Source of the DNA: Endomychus coccineus
Lineage: Eukaryota > Arthropoda > Insecta > Coleoptera > Endomychidae
NCBI GenBank assembly: GCA_958510875.1
Contig: OY294068.1
Span: forward strand, 162,910,388 to 162,974,387
Direction of reading: 5' to 3'
Length of the DNA stretch: 64,000 bases
The notes beneath the pieces are model-generated. The model saw only the letters and a list, made by a program, of their open reading frames with translations. It was not told the origin of the DNA and did no database searches. Position 1 is the first letter of the stretch. Every line of letters begins with the position of its first letter. The translations under genes and the position numbers were made by a program. Below, piece after piece: positions 46,050 to 57,019 of this stretch.

Positions 46050-46565
46050 AGAATCAATGAAGGCCGCAGGTAATACATCTGAAAATGAGTTAGTGTTGGC
46101 AATGATAGAACTTGCACCAAATCCATTGAAACAGTCATTGTGTCGCTTTCCGATTGCTGACACTTCTGGTGGTCTTGCCTCATTGATTCTACAGCTGCGT
46201 CAGCTTTCCTGTGGCCATTTCGAACTTACATTTAGCATCTCTGTTTGTGGGATCCTTGGTCTGTACATGCAGTAAATCGCAGGTGCCACAGGTACCAGTT
46301 CTTGGTATATGGAAACTTAGCTTTGGAAATTTATTCTTAAACATTTGAAAATAAAACGTTATGGCTGAACCTCTAATGTCGCTTTTCTCTCAGGAAGGAT
46401 GGAGGTGCTTATTACCTCTTTTCTCCTTGTAAACTGCCTCTCCTTGTTTCTTCAGTTTAGCTAGAGTTCCAATTATTTTTCTGGCTATTCCAAGAACAGT
46501 ACAAAATGTGTTTCTACACACTTGCAAAATATTACCTGTCCCATTAGGTAAAGTGAAAGACATTG
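46050..46565 (-). pseudogene. Unclassified repetitive-protein relic (Cys-rich)
   Basis: Minus strand, in alternating frames: MSFTLPNGTGNILQVCRNTF then CTVLGIARKIIGTLAKLKKQ, EKRGNKHLHPS, FKNKFPKLSFHIPRTG and TCGTCDLLHVQTKDPTNRD. The order VC+xxF..TLGI, RGxxxHP, TCGTCD is what I remember from uncharacterised proteins present in many copies in aphids, beetles and other insects, thought to be transposon-derived. Function is not known to me. Stops and frame changes show decay; the part after 46180 has only weak traces. Confidence 0.5.
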
Positions 46566-48229
46566 TAGTCTTCTACTATCTTGAGGGTTTTCATAATTAC
46601 CATGCCTTTTTTTTTAACAGTGCAGACATGGATGATACTCATACCGCACGAATTTTGTTTAACATTGTCCTTTATAGCGTAAAAATCATTGAAAATTTTC
46701 AATTTTTGTTTATGTGGGATAACCTTACACATTTACACAATACCTGAAATAGAAAAAATTTTGCAAATAAGGTAAATTAAGACACCTGGTACATGCTTAT
46801 TAATTATATATTTTTATTTTCTGACTATCTTCTTGTTCATGGTTCTGTTTTCTCCTAGTACCATTCGAACTCATCATGACATTGATATTATATTCACCAA
46901 CTTAACAAGTCTCAATCGTAACTTCAATATTTGGCACTACTCACTTTTTCCGAATGCAGTATGGTGATTTACAAATACGCATTCCGTTGGTCATGTTGTA
47001 AATAAAATTTAATATCGGTGGTACTTAACGCTTTATATATGGTGTTTCCCATGGCTCATAGCCAATTTTGAAAGAATAAAAGAAGGAATCTATGTTTGGC
47101 ACTTAGCTCACTATTTACTTCAAGTCTTCATATGTCCAGCCATCCAACGATGAAGAATTTGTTTTATTGTAAAATATGTTTTTCCGAATGCAAAGAACGA
47201 GGCAATACATCCAGTCAATAAAGAGCGTGCAGTTACACAAATTTTGTGTCACGTTTCGATTGGTATGAGACTTAAGCCGTTTGTTCCAAAACGCAGGCTT
47301 CATAAAAACAGTAGAGATCAGAATTTCGACATAAGCGACGAAATTATAGCCGCTTATAAGCGCCGATTGCCAATAAGAAGGCAACCTGCTTTCATTGTGT
47401 GCGTACCTTTTGCAGAATCCAAGTCGGTAGTATGACATTACCGTTTAGCGATTAGTTCTGTGTGTTGCCATGTAAGTGTTGTATCCGTTTTATTGTTCTA
47501 TGACGTTCTAGAAACGTGTAGACTCTAGAGAGAATGACATTGGGATATATCTTCCATTTGTACCTTGGTTGAGATAAGTCAAAGTTGGGGTGATTCGACA
47601 GGAAGGTGGTAAGAAACTTATGTTTTAAAACCAACTTGGGATTGTCCTTCCGTCGTAACCTAGAGCATCATTCATCGGTTTGATTGGAATTTATTGGTTT
47701 ATAGATGAATATGTTACCGTAAAGGGATTACAACCTATAGACTCGTATAAACTTGAATATCGTGAATCTTGGCAACTCTGCTAAATTGGTACTGTATGTC
47801 CTAAAGCTCTCGATGGAGGCATAATTTCCCCAAGGAGCATTTGAATAACAACAAATTGTTAGAAATAAAAAACCTATGTTTGAAAGGTTTTTTTCTACGG
47901 GTGTAGGACTTGGGCATTTTATTTCTACCTGATATTTGAGGCTGAGGCTAGGTACATATCAGTTTGGCAGCTAATTGTTGCCGATATCTGTAGCTTTGTC
48001 AGACAGGAATTGTATGAATTCACCAATTCAAAGTCAGGTTATCTGATAGTGTCAATATCCTTATCGTACAGGCTACCGATTATTGTAATTAAATGCATTT
48101 TGTAGAATTAATCTCACTACGTTGCACTATTTTCAAGATTTAGATTCATTCATATATTAGTATCATTCACCATTTTTTGTATTCATTCATAACTACATAT
48201 ATTGAAAAAAATCGATGGTAGAAGCCGTT
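46566..48229. other. Spacer without recognised features
   Basis: No supportable gene. A 107-codon minus frame at 47115-47438 has no domain I recognise. Confidence 0.35.
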
Positions 48230-48770
48230 AATCTATGGCAATTTATCCTTATGATTAAATGAAAGAACAAATACTTTGTTTTTATACCACTTTTAATAAT
48301 AACATGAAAACGTTACAACTACAGAATGTAAGTCTGTATTCAAGAACATTTTAGATAGATCACATATTAGTCCTTTAATTCATAATTAAATAGAACTGCG
48401 TTTGATCTATGCTTTATTCAAAACTATTGTCAGTTTAATAATAAATTGTATGTACAGAATTCATTTCTTTCATTTAATAACATGCTTCATTCAAAAATTA
48501 AATTTACGTTGGAAACTGCAAAAGGTGGGAGAATTAACTTTTAGGATTTAACACTAATACGTGACCATAATAGAATAAAGTTCAACATTCACAGAACACC
48601 CACTTTTACAAACACCACTATTCCTAATCCATCATTTAGTCCCCGTAGCCATAAATTAGCAGCAGTACGTTGTTTTTATACCAGTTTTAATAAAAACATG
48701 AAATCGTTACTATAGTTTCTTCACCGAACTGCTATTATCAAACAGATACAAAATTATGAAGAAAACAATA
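48230..48770 (+). pseudogene. Penelope-like element RT fragment, rearranged
   Basis: 48480-48715 reads LHSKIKFTLETAKGGRINF then, after a TAG, DLTLIRDHNRIKFNIHRTP, TFTNTTIPNPSFSPRSHKLAA: the conserved block after RT motif C in Penelope-like elements. Upstream 48270-48470 matches the reverse strand at 62640-62850, the part just before the RT block of the 62640 copy. The RT motif B and C region between them is missing. TTTTTATACCA-TTTTAATAA occurs twice (48279 and 48673). Confidence 0.75.
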
Positions 48771-49357
48771 TACAGTTCATGTATAAATAGGAGCTAAAGG
48801 ACAACAGGGTTAAAGAAATTACAATTACGAGTAAGAGTGAATTCTGCATTAATAATTAATAATTATTATTTAATATTCTAAGAATTATTGCTTTGCAAGA
48901 CAAAGAAAAAGATCACTTTAGTATATGTCCCGCCTTTATAAATCTCTATTGATTGTAATTTATTTAATTTGAAACCTTTGGTTTGATTATGTAAAATGCT
49001 TAGGCTGCCTAAATTGTAAAAAATGGTTAGCAAAGGTTGAGTCTGTTTTGTTAAGTCTAAAAGAACGAGAATGTTTTTAATGTATCTAAGTTTGAAATTA
49101 AGTTCTATTTAGGTATATAAAAGTTCTCACAACCCGGGAAAATTAGCTGATAAACTCCAGGTTTACTATATTTATTGGTTTTATCTTTATCATTATATAA
49201 GTTGTAGGTTTCCTTAGGTTTTCAGCAATTTAAACGATGTATCTTAATGGAACAATCTTCTCATTTGATGCGTTTTGGTTTTCGCCTTGTTCAGAAATTT
49301 ATTTTTTGATTACATTTGAACTGGAATTTGACAAAATATTTCTATATTAATGAGATG
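48771..49357. other. Spacer without recognised features
   Basis: No gene supported. Minus-strand traces typical of Penelope-like C-termini may exist (around 48990-49200) but are too weak to call. Confidence 0.3.
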
Positions 49358-49359
49358 TA

Positions 49360-50323
49360 CCGGGATATCAAAAATTATCTTGGTCAAGCGTGGTTGTGGA
49401 ATCTAAAACATGTGTCTTACTTTACGTTTGAAATAAGTATGTCACTGTCACACTGACATCATCAATAACCTACAAATTTCATATACCTATTTATTTCAGT
49501 TGTAAAACAATAATGAACTACAAATTATGAAATAATTAACTTTGAACCTTTTCAGAGGTCGTGATAGCCACAATCCGGATCAAAAACTCTTTTGAAATAG
49601 TTAATTTTCCGTAAATCGAAAGACGTTTACGTGAGAAGCCCGTAGCACGCGAATTAGAAAAGTGCAAACTGGTTGTACCTAATACGGCTTTACGACGACT
49701 TTTCACGTGCCGTTTTCGCTCCATGTAGTTAGATTTAGTATCGGACCGTGCCCGACGGACCTTCTTTTTCCGATAAATGTCCATTAAATAGGAAAATTTA
49801 ATTAAAACCGTTTGAGCTATTCTCAGATCTCAGCTACGCGCGTCTAACGTGCAACGTACCAAAGGGAATTTTCTCGCAACTAAAATATACACGAAGCGGG
49901 TAAAAGCTAGCGGCTCATAGCCAAAAACACTTTATTACAACTGGCGCCGGTCGCACGGGGCAAGAAACGGCCCCAAATTAACAAGACCGAGGTAAAATGT
50001 ATAAACTCTAACTTACGCGCAGCGAGCTCCTCGAGGCATATGTCAAACTAATTTCGTTCGTAGCCAATTACATAGGGCGTCTGGCGTTCATGCAATAATG
50101 TTTTTAGATAATTCGAACCTTCTAATTTCGATAGGCCACGTGAAATTCCCGGAGTCCAAAGCGCTAAAGACTTCTGAGTGTTACAATATTCGTATAAAAT
50201 TGCGAAATTTCGCACTTTTAGAAACTTCAAATTAATCATGACATAATTATTTCAAACGTAAAGTAAGACACACGTTTTAGATTCCACAACCACCCTTGAC
50301 CAAGATAATTTTTGATATCCCGG
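49360..50323. mobile_element. Short relative of the 19142 element with foreign cargo
   Basis: Starts CCGGGATATCAAAAATTATC and ends with its mirror, between TA dinucleotides (49358, 50324). The left arm matches 19142-19303 over about 165 bp; the right arm is shorter, about 86 bp (50238-50323). The inside (49528-50237) has no similarity to the transposase and is visibly GC-richer. It is a non-autonomous derivative that could be moved by the 19142-type enzyme. Confidence 0.9.
49528..50237 (-). other. Cargo sequence of unknown origin
   Basis: Minus-strand frames at 50239-50048 (63 codons; KSLALWTPGISRGLSKLEG) and 49784-49536 (82 codons; MDIYRKKKVRRARSDTKSNY, RKAVLGTTSLHFSNSRATGF) have ordinary amino-acid use. 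Codons are GC-richer than the surroundings. A plus-strand TGGCGCCGGTCGCACGGGGC (about 49943-49962) looks like a retroviral-type primer site but no LTR is seen. I do not recognise either frame; candidates are captured host exons or a piece of another element. Confidence 0.4.
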
Positions 50324-50329
50324 TATGTA

Positions 50330-51045
50330 CAATGTGTATTTATGACAAAATTCTCAGTTTTTATGAGCATTAAAGCTAAGTTTCATATTTAAAATTTATA
50401 ACTAACTGAATTCGGTGATTATGTACAAAATAAATTGATTTCTCATGAAATATTTGAATTTTGAATATACTTATTACGTAGTTGAATACCAACTGATTTT
50501 TTTCGTGTATGTTCGAGTTTAGGACTTCTCTGATTAGTTTTTTGTTACATTAATTCAAACAATATTGGTGACTGGTATGTTTAATTTGCTTGCGTAAGTT
50601 GATTTTAAGGCGCCACACACTCATCTTGGCTTTGAAATCAGTTTGCAGAATAGGTTTTCGTTTTAAATATAAGGGTAATGTACCCTGCTGATTGACCATT
50701 TGTTGCAATTGTTGGAAATTAGTGTCAGTAGTGTATACAACAGGTTAGGGGTACGTTAAATTTTACAGTAACTTTTTCGCATGGAAAATTTTCGACCATT
50801 TAGTCTCGAGTTATGAATATTTACACCTTTTTACAGAATAGAGGTACTCTTGTTCCATATCGACCAGATGTACCATTTTCGAGTAACATCGATTTAAAAA
50901 TACATCCCACAAATTATACACATTGCAATGTTAAATCATAGTGACTACGGAAAAAAAATTGCCCGTTAGTTTCTTTGACATTTGGTGACACACGTTCCGC
51001 AGGCCGCACTAAGCATATATTGTGTAAATGAAGTTTTTTTTTTGT
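50330..51045. other. Spacer without recognised features
   Basis: No gene or repeat recognised. Confidence 0.4.
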
Positions 51046-51049
51046 TACA

Positions 51050-51620
51050 AAATGCCACAATTCACAAATCGGGAACTAACGGATTTTATAATGGCATTGC
51101 ACGTGCAGTTGAGCGGAAATACCGAAGACGATTTCCAAACAGAAGAATACCTGGGCGACAATTATTTGTCGATATTCATAGAAAATTAAGTGATTATGGC
51201 AATTTTTGAAGTGTTCCCGGACAAGGAAGACCTTTAAGAAGACATAACATGGAAATAATGGAAAATATTCTAAATGGCTTCGATAATAATCCGCAAATCA
51301 GTATTCAAAAACTCAAACGTGCCTAGGGCAACAGTAATGCTAATGAGGAATGTGAGTACACAACTGACCATTAAAATACCAAATTGATTGATTGTATATA
51401 GGGAGGATGTTGAAACTTCAAGGAATTCATCCATTTCCCTACCGACGTATTCAGGATTTATTGTCACGCGATTACCATCCAAGGATACAGTTCTGCCAAT
51501 GGATTTTGAAAAATGAAAATGCTCTATCGAACATTCTTTGGAGCGATGAATCTATCTTCACCAGGCATGGAGTGTTCAATTGTAACATTCCGCCGAGCGT
51601 TGTGTTTTTGTAATAATAAT
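51050..51620 (+). pseudogene. DUF4817-type transposase 5' fragment, possible 50-bp intron
   Basis: MPQFTNRELTDFIMALHVQL starts at 51052. YRRRFPNRRIPGRQLFVDIHRK continues in another frame, matching the DUF4817 helix-turn-helix seen in the 24219 transposase (YREKYPHRRIPNRQ). Then come GQGRPLRRHNMEIMENIL, VPRATVMLM, LKLQGIHPFPYRRIQDLLSR and ILWSDESIFTRHGVFN with the first catalytic Asp, where the match ends. 51352-51401 begins GTGAGT and ends ATATAG; removing it joins RATVMLMRN to GRMLKLQGIHP in frame. The distal catalytic half is missing. Confidence 0.78.
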
Positions 51621-52770
51621 AAATCTGAACTTACTCCAGATTGCTCTAGATTCAATATTTCCCAAATAAGTGAATAGGTTCGGAATCCTATCTCCCTGCT
51701 TGTAACACTTGAACTTGTAACAGTCGGCTGAGTATTATTTCAGGTAGCGTTAATACCTCATCGACGTGTTATATGAATTTTAAAATTGTTTGTTGGAACC
51801 TGTTCGGGTATCAGAGATCTTAGTTGATCCGTGTACCCTTAAGGTTCTTTTAAGCTGCCACCACTAGGCGTATATTTCAGCCCACCCACCCCTAGAAGCT
51901 GTTTTTAACTACTTTGATCCCTTGATCTCTTTCAAGGGATCGCCTCGTACAATTACTTATACTTATATCTTCATATCTATTCAAGCGTAAATTCTGATGG
52001 TCGCATTCGCTGATAGGTGATTAGGAATTCCCAGTTAAACTCGTGAATCAAATTTTAAAAAATAAATATATATTGAATAAAACAAAATTAACAAAATTTG
52101 ATACATTAACCAACGACGAACGATTATAACATTAATCCAAAATTTGGTTGAAGGAATGAAGGCATAGATCTAAAAACGTCTAATTCAGGTTCACCCCAAA
52201 ATGGGAACCTGTGAAACCGTTATCAATGTCGCTAGTTCTACCCCTTTCGCCAGCGAGCGAGTTCCTGCCAGGATCTCTGGAGAGTTAGAATCAAATGAAA
52301 GACTAATTAGCACACACGGAACAGTGATCGGTTTCACGCTCGATCACGCCGATGATTGATAAATAATGTTAAAAAAATTAAAGAATTCCTCCCTTTCTGG
52401 TAAGCTGGGGTAAACCTAACGACATGATGCTCTATCATTTCCCCTAAGTAATCTCCGATAAGCGGAATTTGTATAGACACTCAAAATAGCCTGAATGGCA
52501 GGAAAAAAAATTATATTAACAAATAAAACAGTGGCGGGCGGAACATGATCTGAATGGTAAATAACCACATTATATTATATTTCCGATTTCGAGGTTGAAG
52601 ACAATATAACAGTTGTTCTTTGTCAATCAAAATGCACTTACTCCGTTGGTCTAATATCACCATTTCATCTCGCCCCTTGTAGAAATACGCACAAAGGAAT
52701 TAAACACTCGGTTTCTACATCGGATTAAATTTAGTATGATAGAAAATTGTCACAAAATGATTTTTAAATA
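51621..52770. other. Spacer without recognised features
   Basis: No gene or repeat recognised. Confidence 0.4.
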
Positions 52771-52829
52771 AGAGTCAACCAGGCAGACCTTCGGCTACCT
52801 AAGGTCAACCGGGCTTACATCCGAAACTG

Positions 52830-53636
52830 AGGGATTTACCGCGCAGCTTGCCAAGTAGGCGTAATTAACACCTTGGTCTATCGCCGCAATGTGATGGGTG
52901 TGATCCCTGATGTCAGCTGCAGCGCCTGTCGAAAGGCGCCTGAGACGCTTTTCCACCTGCTGTGGACATGACCGGCAAAAGCGGCCTCGGCGTACACCCA
53001 TCGCCATAATGCGACCCTACGGGTGCTGTATTACCATCTAAGGCACTCGTACGGAATAGACCAAAAGCCAGTGCTGCCTTACATGCCAGGAGATATTGAG
53101 TCCGTTGTCGGAAACGAAAAATGCCAGATCTACTGGAATTACCAGTTTCCGACCGTCAGGTACATACAAGCAAATAGGCCTGATGTTGTCCTCCTCGATA
53201 AACTAAGCAAGACTATGTATGTCATCGAATTCTCTGCTCCGGCAGAGAAGAACATAGTCTTGAAAGAAGAGGAAAAATGGACAATATATCAAGATCTCCT
53301 GTTCGAGCTCCGGGCACTATAACCAGGCCACAAGGTCGTATTAGTGGTTCCGATCGTCGGTGTTTTGGGCGGAATTCGGTCTTCGCTGCGTTCGAACTTG
53401 AAGATCATTCCGGCCTGTAAGAACTCGGCGCAGATCTTGATAGACCGGATGCAAAATTCGGTCATTCTGGGTTCAATTAGAATACTTAGGGCACACGATT
53501 CAGGAACCTGAAGCTACTTACGAACCGCTGGGGAGGAGTAGCTTCTGTTAACCGCCTTTTAGATTTTCTGGCACGCCTGCTGCGATGTCGTCGGAGCTCA
53601 CAGCAGCCGCGACCAGGTTTTAATGTAAAAAAAAAA
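52830..53636 (+). pseudogene. LINE 3' end with zinc knuckle and restriction-like endonuclease
   Basis: INTLVYRRNVMGVIPDVSCS continues to CRKAPETLFHLLWT (Cys-x2-Cys...His zinc knuckle). Then come RHNATLRVLYYHLRHSYGID and RPDVVLLDKLSKTMYVIEFS, a PD-(D/E)xK-type nuclease core (RPDVVLLD ... VIEF). LVVPIVGVLGG and MQNSVILGSIRILRAHD end the protein. This is the layout of R2/R4/Dong-type LINEs, whose nuclease lies after RT. Two to three stops or frame changes break it (for example the stop after FELRAL at 53320). The region is clearly GC-richer than its surroundings and ends in ten A at 53627-53636. RT is absent: a 5'-truncated insertion. Confidence 0.88.
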
Positions 53637-53639
53637 CAA

Positions 53640-54340
53640 GTAGTAGATCCTTGATGAACACAATGCTTGATATAAGAATTTTATTTAGGGTAGCTTAACC
53701 TAGGACTTTGGGTGTTAAAATTTCAAGTTAAGGAACAATATATTGTTTGGTTATAATAAGATTCCCTGGAGCTCAAATTAACATCAAATCATAACCTCAT
53801 GACCGTTTTCACTACAGTTGTCGTCAACCAAGCTATAAAATTGCAAAATTAGCTCATCCAAGGTGAATTTAAACCCTCACAAGTCCCTGTGATAAGACAT
53901 TCGTAATTACGGATGTATATAAAATAGATCTAGATTCTAGTAAACATGGAACTAATGCTTCTTGGAAATAAGGATAAACAATAAGTCATTGGTTATGTTT
54001 CAATGATTCGTTGACAACCATTACTAAGGTTCAAGTATTTGATGTTTGATTATTCAGATACCGACATAAGTAGTGAACAAAATGATAAGATCTATTTATT
54101 ACTACATCATAGTAACATGATAAAAATAGGGTACATTGACGCATTTTGATTGTTTGCAATCTATCTTATCTTGTTTGTCAGTCATGAGATACTCAGGCGA
54201 TAAATATTATCTTATCTTTTAATAGTTCTGTCTATTTAGAGCGTTATGGTAAATACCTAAAGCATATTAAATTAATAATACAGTGAACACTAGCCCTGAA
54301 CATGTTTATGCTGTTTGCATACATATACTGGCCTTATGTG
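53640..54340. other. Spacer without recognised features
   Basis: No gene or repeat recognised. Confidence 0.4.
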
Positions 54341-54344
54341 TCAT

Positions 54345-54800
54345 ATTTGGTTGGCTCTTTAATTCCGAGTTACAACAGGCAAACATCTTTCACTCATTTA
54401 TCACGAAATCTCAGATGTTATGAAGCCGACCGACGTGAACTTGGGCAGAATGTTCCTTATACAACTCAATCCCAAAGGGGATAAAACGGAATCGATATAT
54501 TTTGACGTTTTTGACAGCCAACATAATCAGGTACAATTTACATGACAGACAGTTTCATAGATTGATGGATCATTATTACAGATCAGATAGTCTATAACAA
54601 CACTTCAGGTAACGTTTACATGACAGACAGCTGATACATTGGCAGTCACATAATATCCGTGACAGGCCACTACATAGATATCCCTGTCAATTCAAATAAA
54701 ATTTCACATGATATAGAGTTTTATTTTAGGTTTTTCCACGCGTATAGTTGTTTCTACCCATTTGAGATATGCATTAAGTCTTGAAACTTGGGGAATGACA
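54345..54800. repeat. Dispersed repeat, copy 1 (direct pair with 56600-56930)
   Basis: Shares with 56600-56930 a CACTCATTTATCACGA-like start, TATGAAGC-GACCGAC, TTCCTTATAC, ACGTTTACATGA, CATAGAGT and GTTTTTCCACGC...ATATGCATTA, in the same order with diverged spacers. Sequences with this AACTATGAAGC...CTTGAAATTTGGCAGGTAG core are widespread in insect genomes; I know of no coding role. Confidence 0.6.
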
Positions 54801-55310
54801 TCGCGGCGGTGGAGCAGACGCCTTATCTGTTTTTATGGGTATTAGCTATTCGTGCGGACGTACAACGACTAGTATATAGGTTGAATCAGATCGACCGGGG
54901 TATAGGGATAAACTTGTGACAGTGTAAGTGACTCAGACACTTGTTTTGTTTAATAAGACAAACAAGGAGAACAATAATACCATAGGGAAAGGGACGTTAC
55001 ACTACTCTGAGCGAGGTCCGAGGCGTGTCTCGTGTCAGTCGTGTCAGTCAGTAACTCGTGGGAGACGTGAGGGTGTACATAGATTTGGGAATTCTAGACA
55101 TAGCGAAAGTTGGTTCCATGAATAATAAAATAAGAATATAGTACTGACTTCAATCTTTATTGAAGCTGCATTGACACTATAATGGCATTCTATTATTTTG
55201 GTCTTTCCACCTAGTTCTAGCACAATTTTTACAAGTTATTCATACTATTTATGATATCGTCAGTAATCGGGACATATCTCTGTCGGAAGTTTAGGGCCAT
55301 AAGGAGTACT
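54801..55310. other. Spacer without recognised features
   Basis: No supported gene; the small frame at 54928-55125 shows no domain. Confidence 0.35.
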
Positions 55311-55314
55311 ATAC

Positions 55315-56483
55315 ATATATAAATTCTCGTGAAATAGGTCACATTAACACTTATGCTTTATTTTTTCATCTTTACGTGAGTTTCTGTCTCACGACCATCA
55401 TCGGAAAACTTATTATGTCCAAAACAGGATTTCTTAAAACTAATTGTATCAGCTCAAAGCATCCTTATCGCGCCAATTCAATTTAAAATGCCCACGTCGC
55501 CGAAACGAACAGAACCACGAATAATCGAAATTGTGCCACATCAATGTTTCAAGTATAAAATATATCAAGAAACCACCATTTAGTAATATTCTCATAATTT
55601 ACAAACGCATGTTAGTGCAGTAGTACAGTACTACTTTACGACTGAAGATCAAAACTATTGCGTTGAATATCTACTTTAGACCAGATGTTAAGATTTATGA
55701 GGTAATAGAAAAAAGTTGTGTCAGACCTTATTGGAACTTACTTTTCAGCATTCTTCCTAAAATATACTTTTAACATTATAAAGACGCATGTAGGAATTTG
55801 CAAGAGTTTTAATTAATTAAATTAGTATAAATCTGACTTAATGACCGAATGTCGGTTCTATGATTTACAGATTTGGAGTCACGTTTTATGTAAATCATCT
55901 CCAGAATAGATCTTTTATAATAATTGGCTTCCTTAGTTGAAACATTAACATTTTTGTAATCGAATTGATGGTGATAATCAAAGCAGTCTTTAGCAAGGGT
56001 GGTGGAATTTCTAAGTTTTTGTTTCTTGTGCTATACTTATGACCATACATTATTTTTTGCAAATATTGTTTATAGATTCCAGTATACCTAAGTCCCATCG
56101 CAATCTAAACAATTCAAATTGTATACTGTGTGGGTTTGTTTATCTTTAGGTGTTAAAGGTTTTAGATTTGGGAAAAATTTTCTAACACAGTTAGTAGGTT
56201 TATGCGCGACATTTATATCATACTTGTTTAAACATTTTTAAATTTTGTCTGAGGGTCTGTATTACCGTTTATGTTATTTATATATGACGTTCCATTATAG
56301 ATTTTGTTTATTCTTTCTTTGATGATGGGATTGAAAAATGTGTTTGGGTAGTCCACGTTCGTAAAGACAAAAATATAAAGCATAAGTGTTAATGTGACCT
56401 ATTTCCCGAGAATTTATATATAATTCATACCTGGGCCAAGAATTTTTATTATAAGAAGTATTAACATGCGTGTTATAAATCAC
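55315..56483 (-). pseudogene. Penelope-like element C-terminal relic flanked by inverted copies
   Basis: On the minus strand, 56098-55895 reads LRYTGIYKQYLQKIMYGHKY, corresponding to a degraded LRYIGxTxxxLxxRxxEH core of a GIY-YIG nuclease, followed by KNLEIPPPLLKTALIITINS. 56483-56295 holds an upstream linker-like part. The sequence 55315-55376 is an inverted copy of 56360-56422 (TCACATTAACACTTATGC-TTTAT, about 62 bp), so the relic lies between inverted repeats of its own sequence. Confidence 0.65.
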
Positions 56484-56599
56484 GTATTGCGCCCATTCTG
56501 TTCCTGGTAAGAGATAATGTTCCTCATCTGCGTCGATTCTTTATCGCACTTATTAACTCAGAACACCCAGATCGATTTGATTCAAGCTGTATATAATGT

Positions 56600-56930
56600 A
56601 TGAAAGGCAAATACCACTCACTCACTGACTTATTCACTCACCACTCATCACGATACCTCCGAAACTATGAAGCGGACCGACTTGAAATTTGGCAGGTAGG
56701 TTCCTTATACTACGCACATTATAATGGTTCAGAGTGTCTGACAGACCACACATAAACTCATTAGAAGACATTATAACGTTTACATGATAGCCATTCCATA
56801 ACATAGAACTCTCTGTTCATTCAACTAATCTTTCATATGACATAGAGTATATGTATATTCTTACGGTTTTCCACGCCTTCAGTTCTTTCTACTTATTTGA
56901 AATATGCATTAGGTCTTAGAACTGTTTCGA
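56600..56930. repeat. Dispersed repeat, copy 2
   Basis: Direct relative of 54345-54800, here with a (CACT)n-rich start (CACTCACTCACTGACTTATTC), then ACCTCCGAAACTATGAAGCG and CTTGAAATTTGGCAGGTAGG. Confidence 0.6.
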
Positions 56931-57019
56931 ATAATAATTGCCAGTTGTACCATTGTCATTCTTGTGCTGTTATTATCAAGATACTATTATTTCTTACTGA
57001 ATTGCTATATCCAGCATTA

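Noticed and set aside
47115..47438. 107-codon minus-strand frame as a host gene (MADF-like)
   Set aside because: Only a weak local resemblance (FWNKRLKSHTNRN); no domain order, start context or neighbouring exons.
49943..49962. Retroviral-type primer binding site
   Set aside because: TGGCGCC is present, but no LTR adjoins it and the following bases do not match a tRNA 3' end I can confirm.
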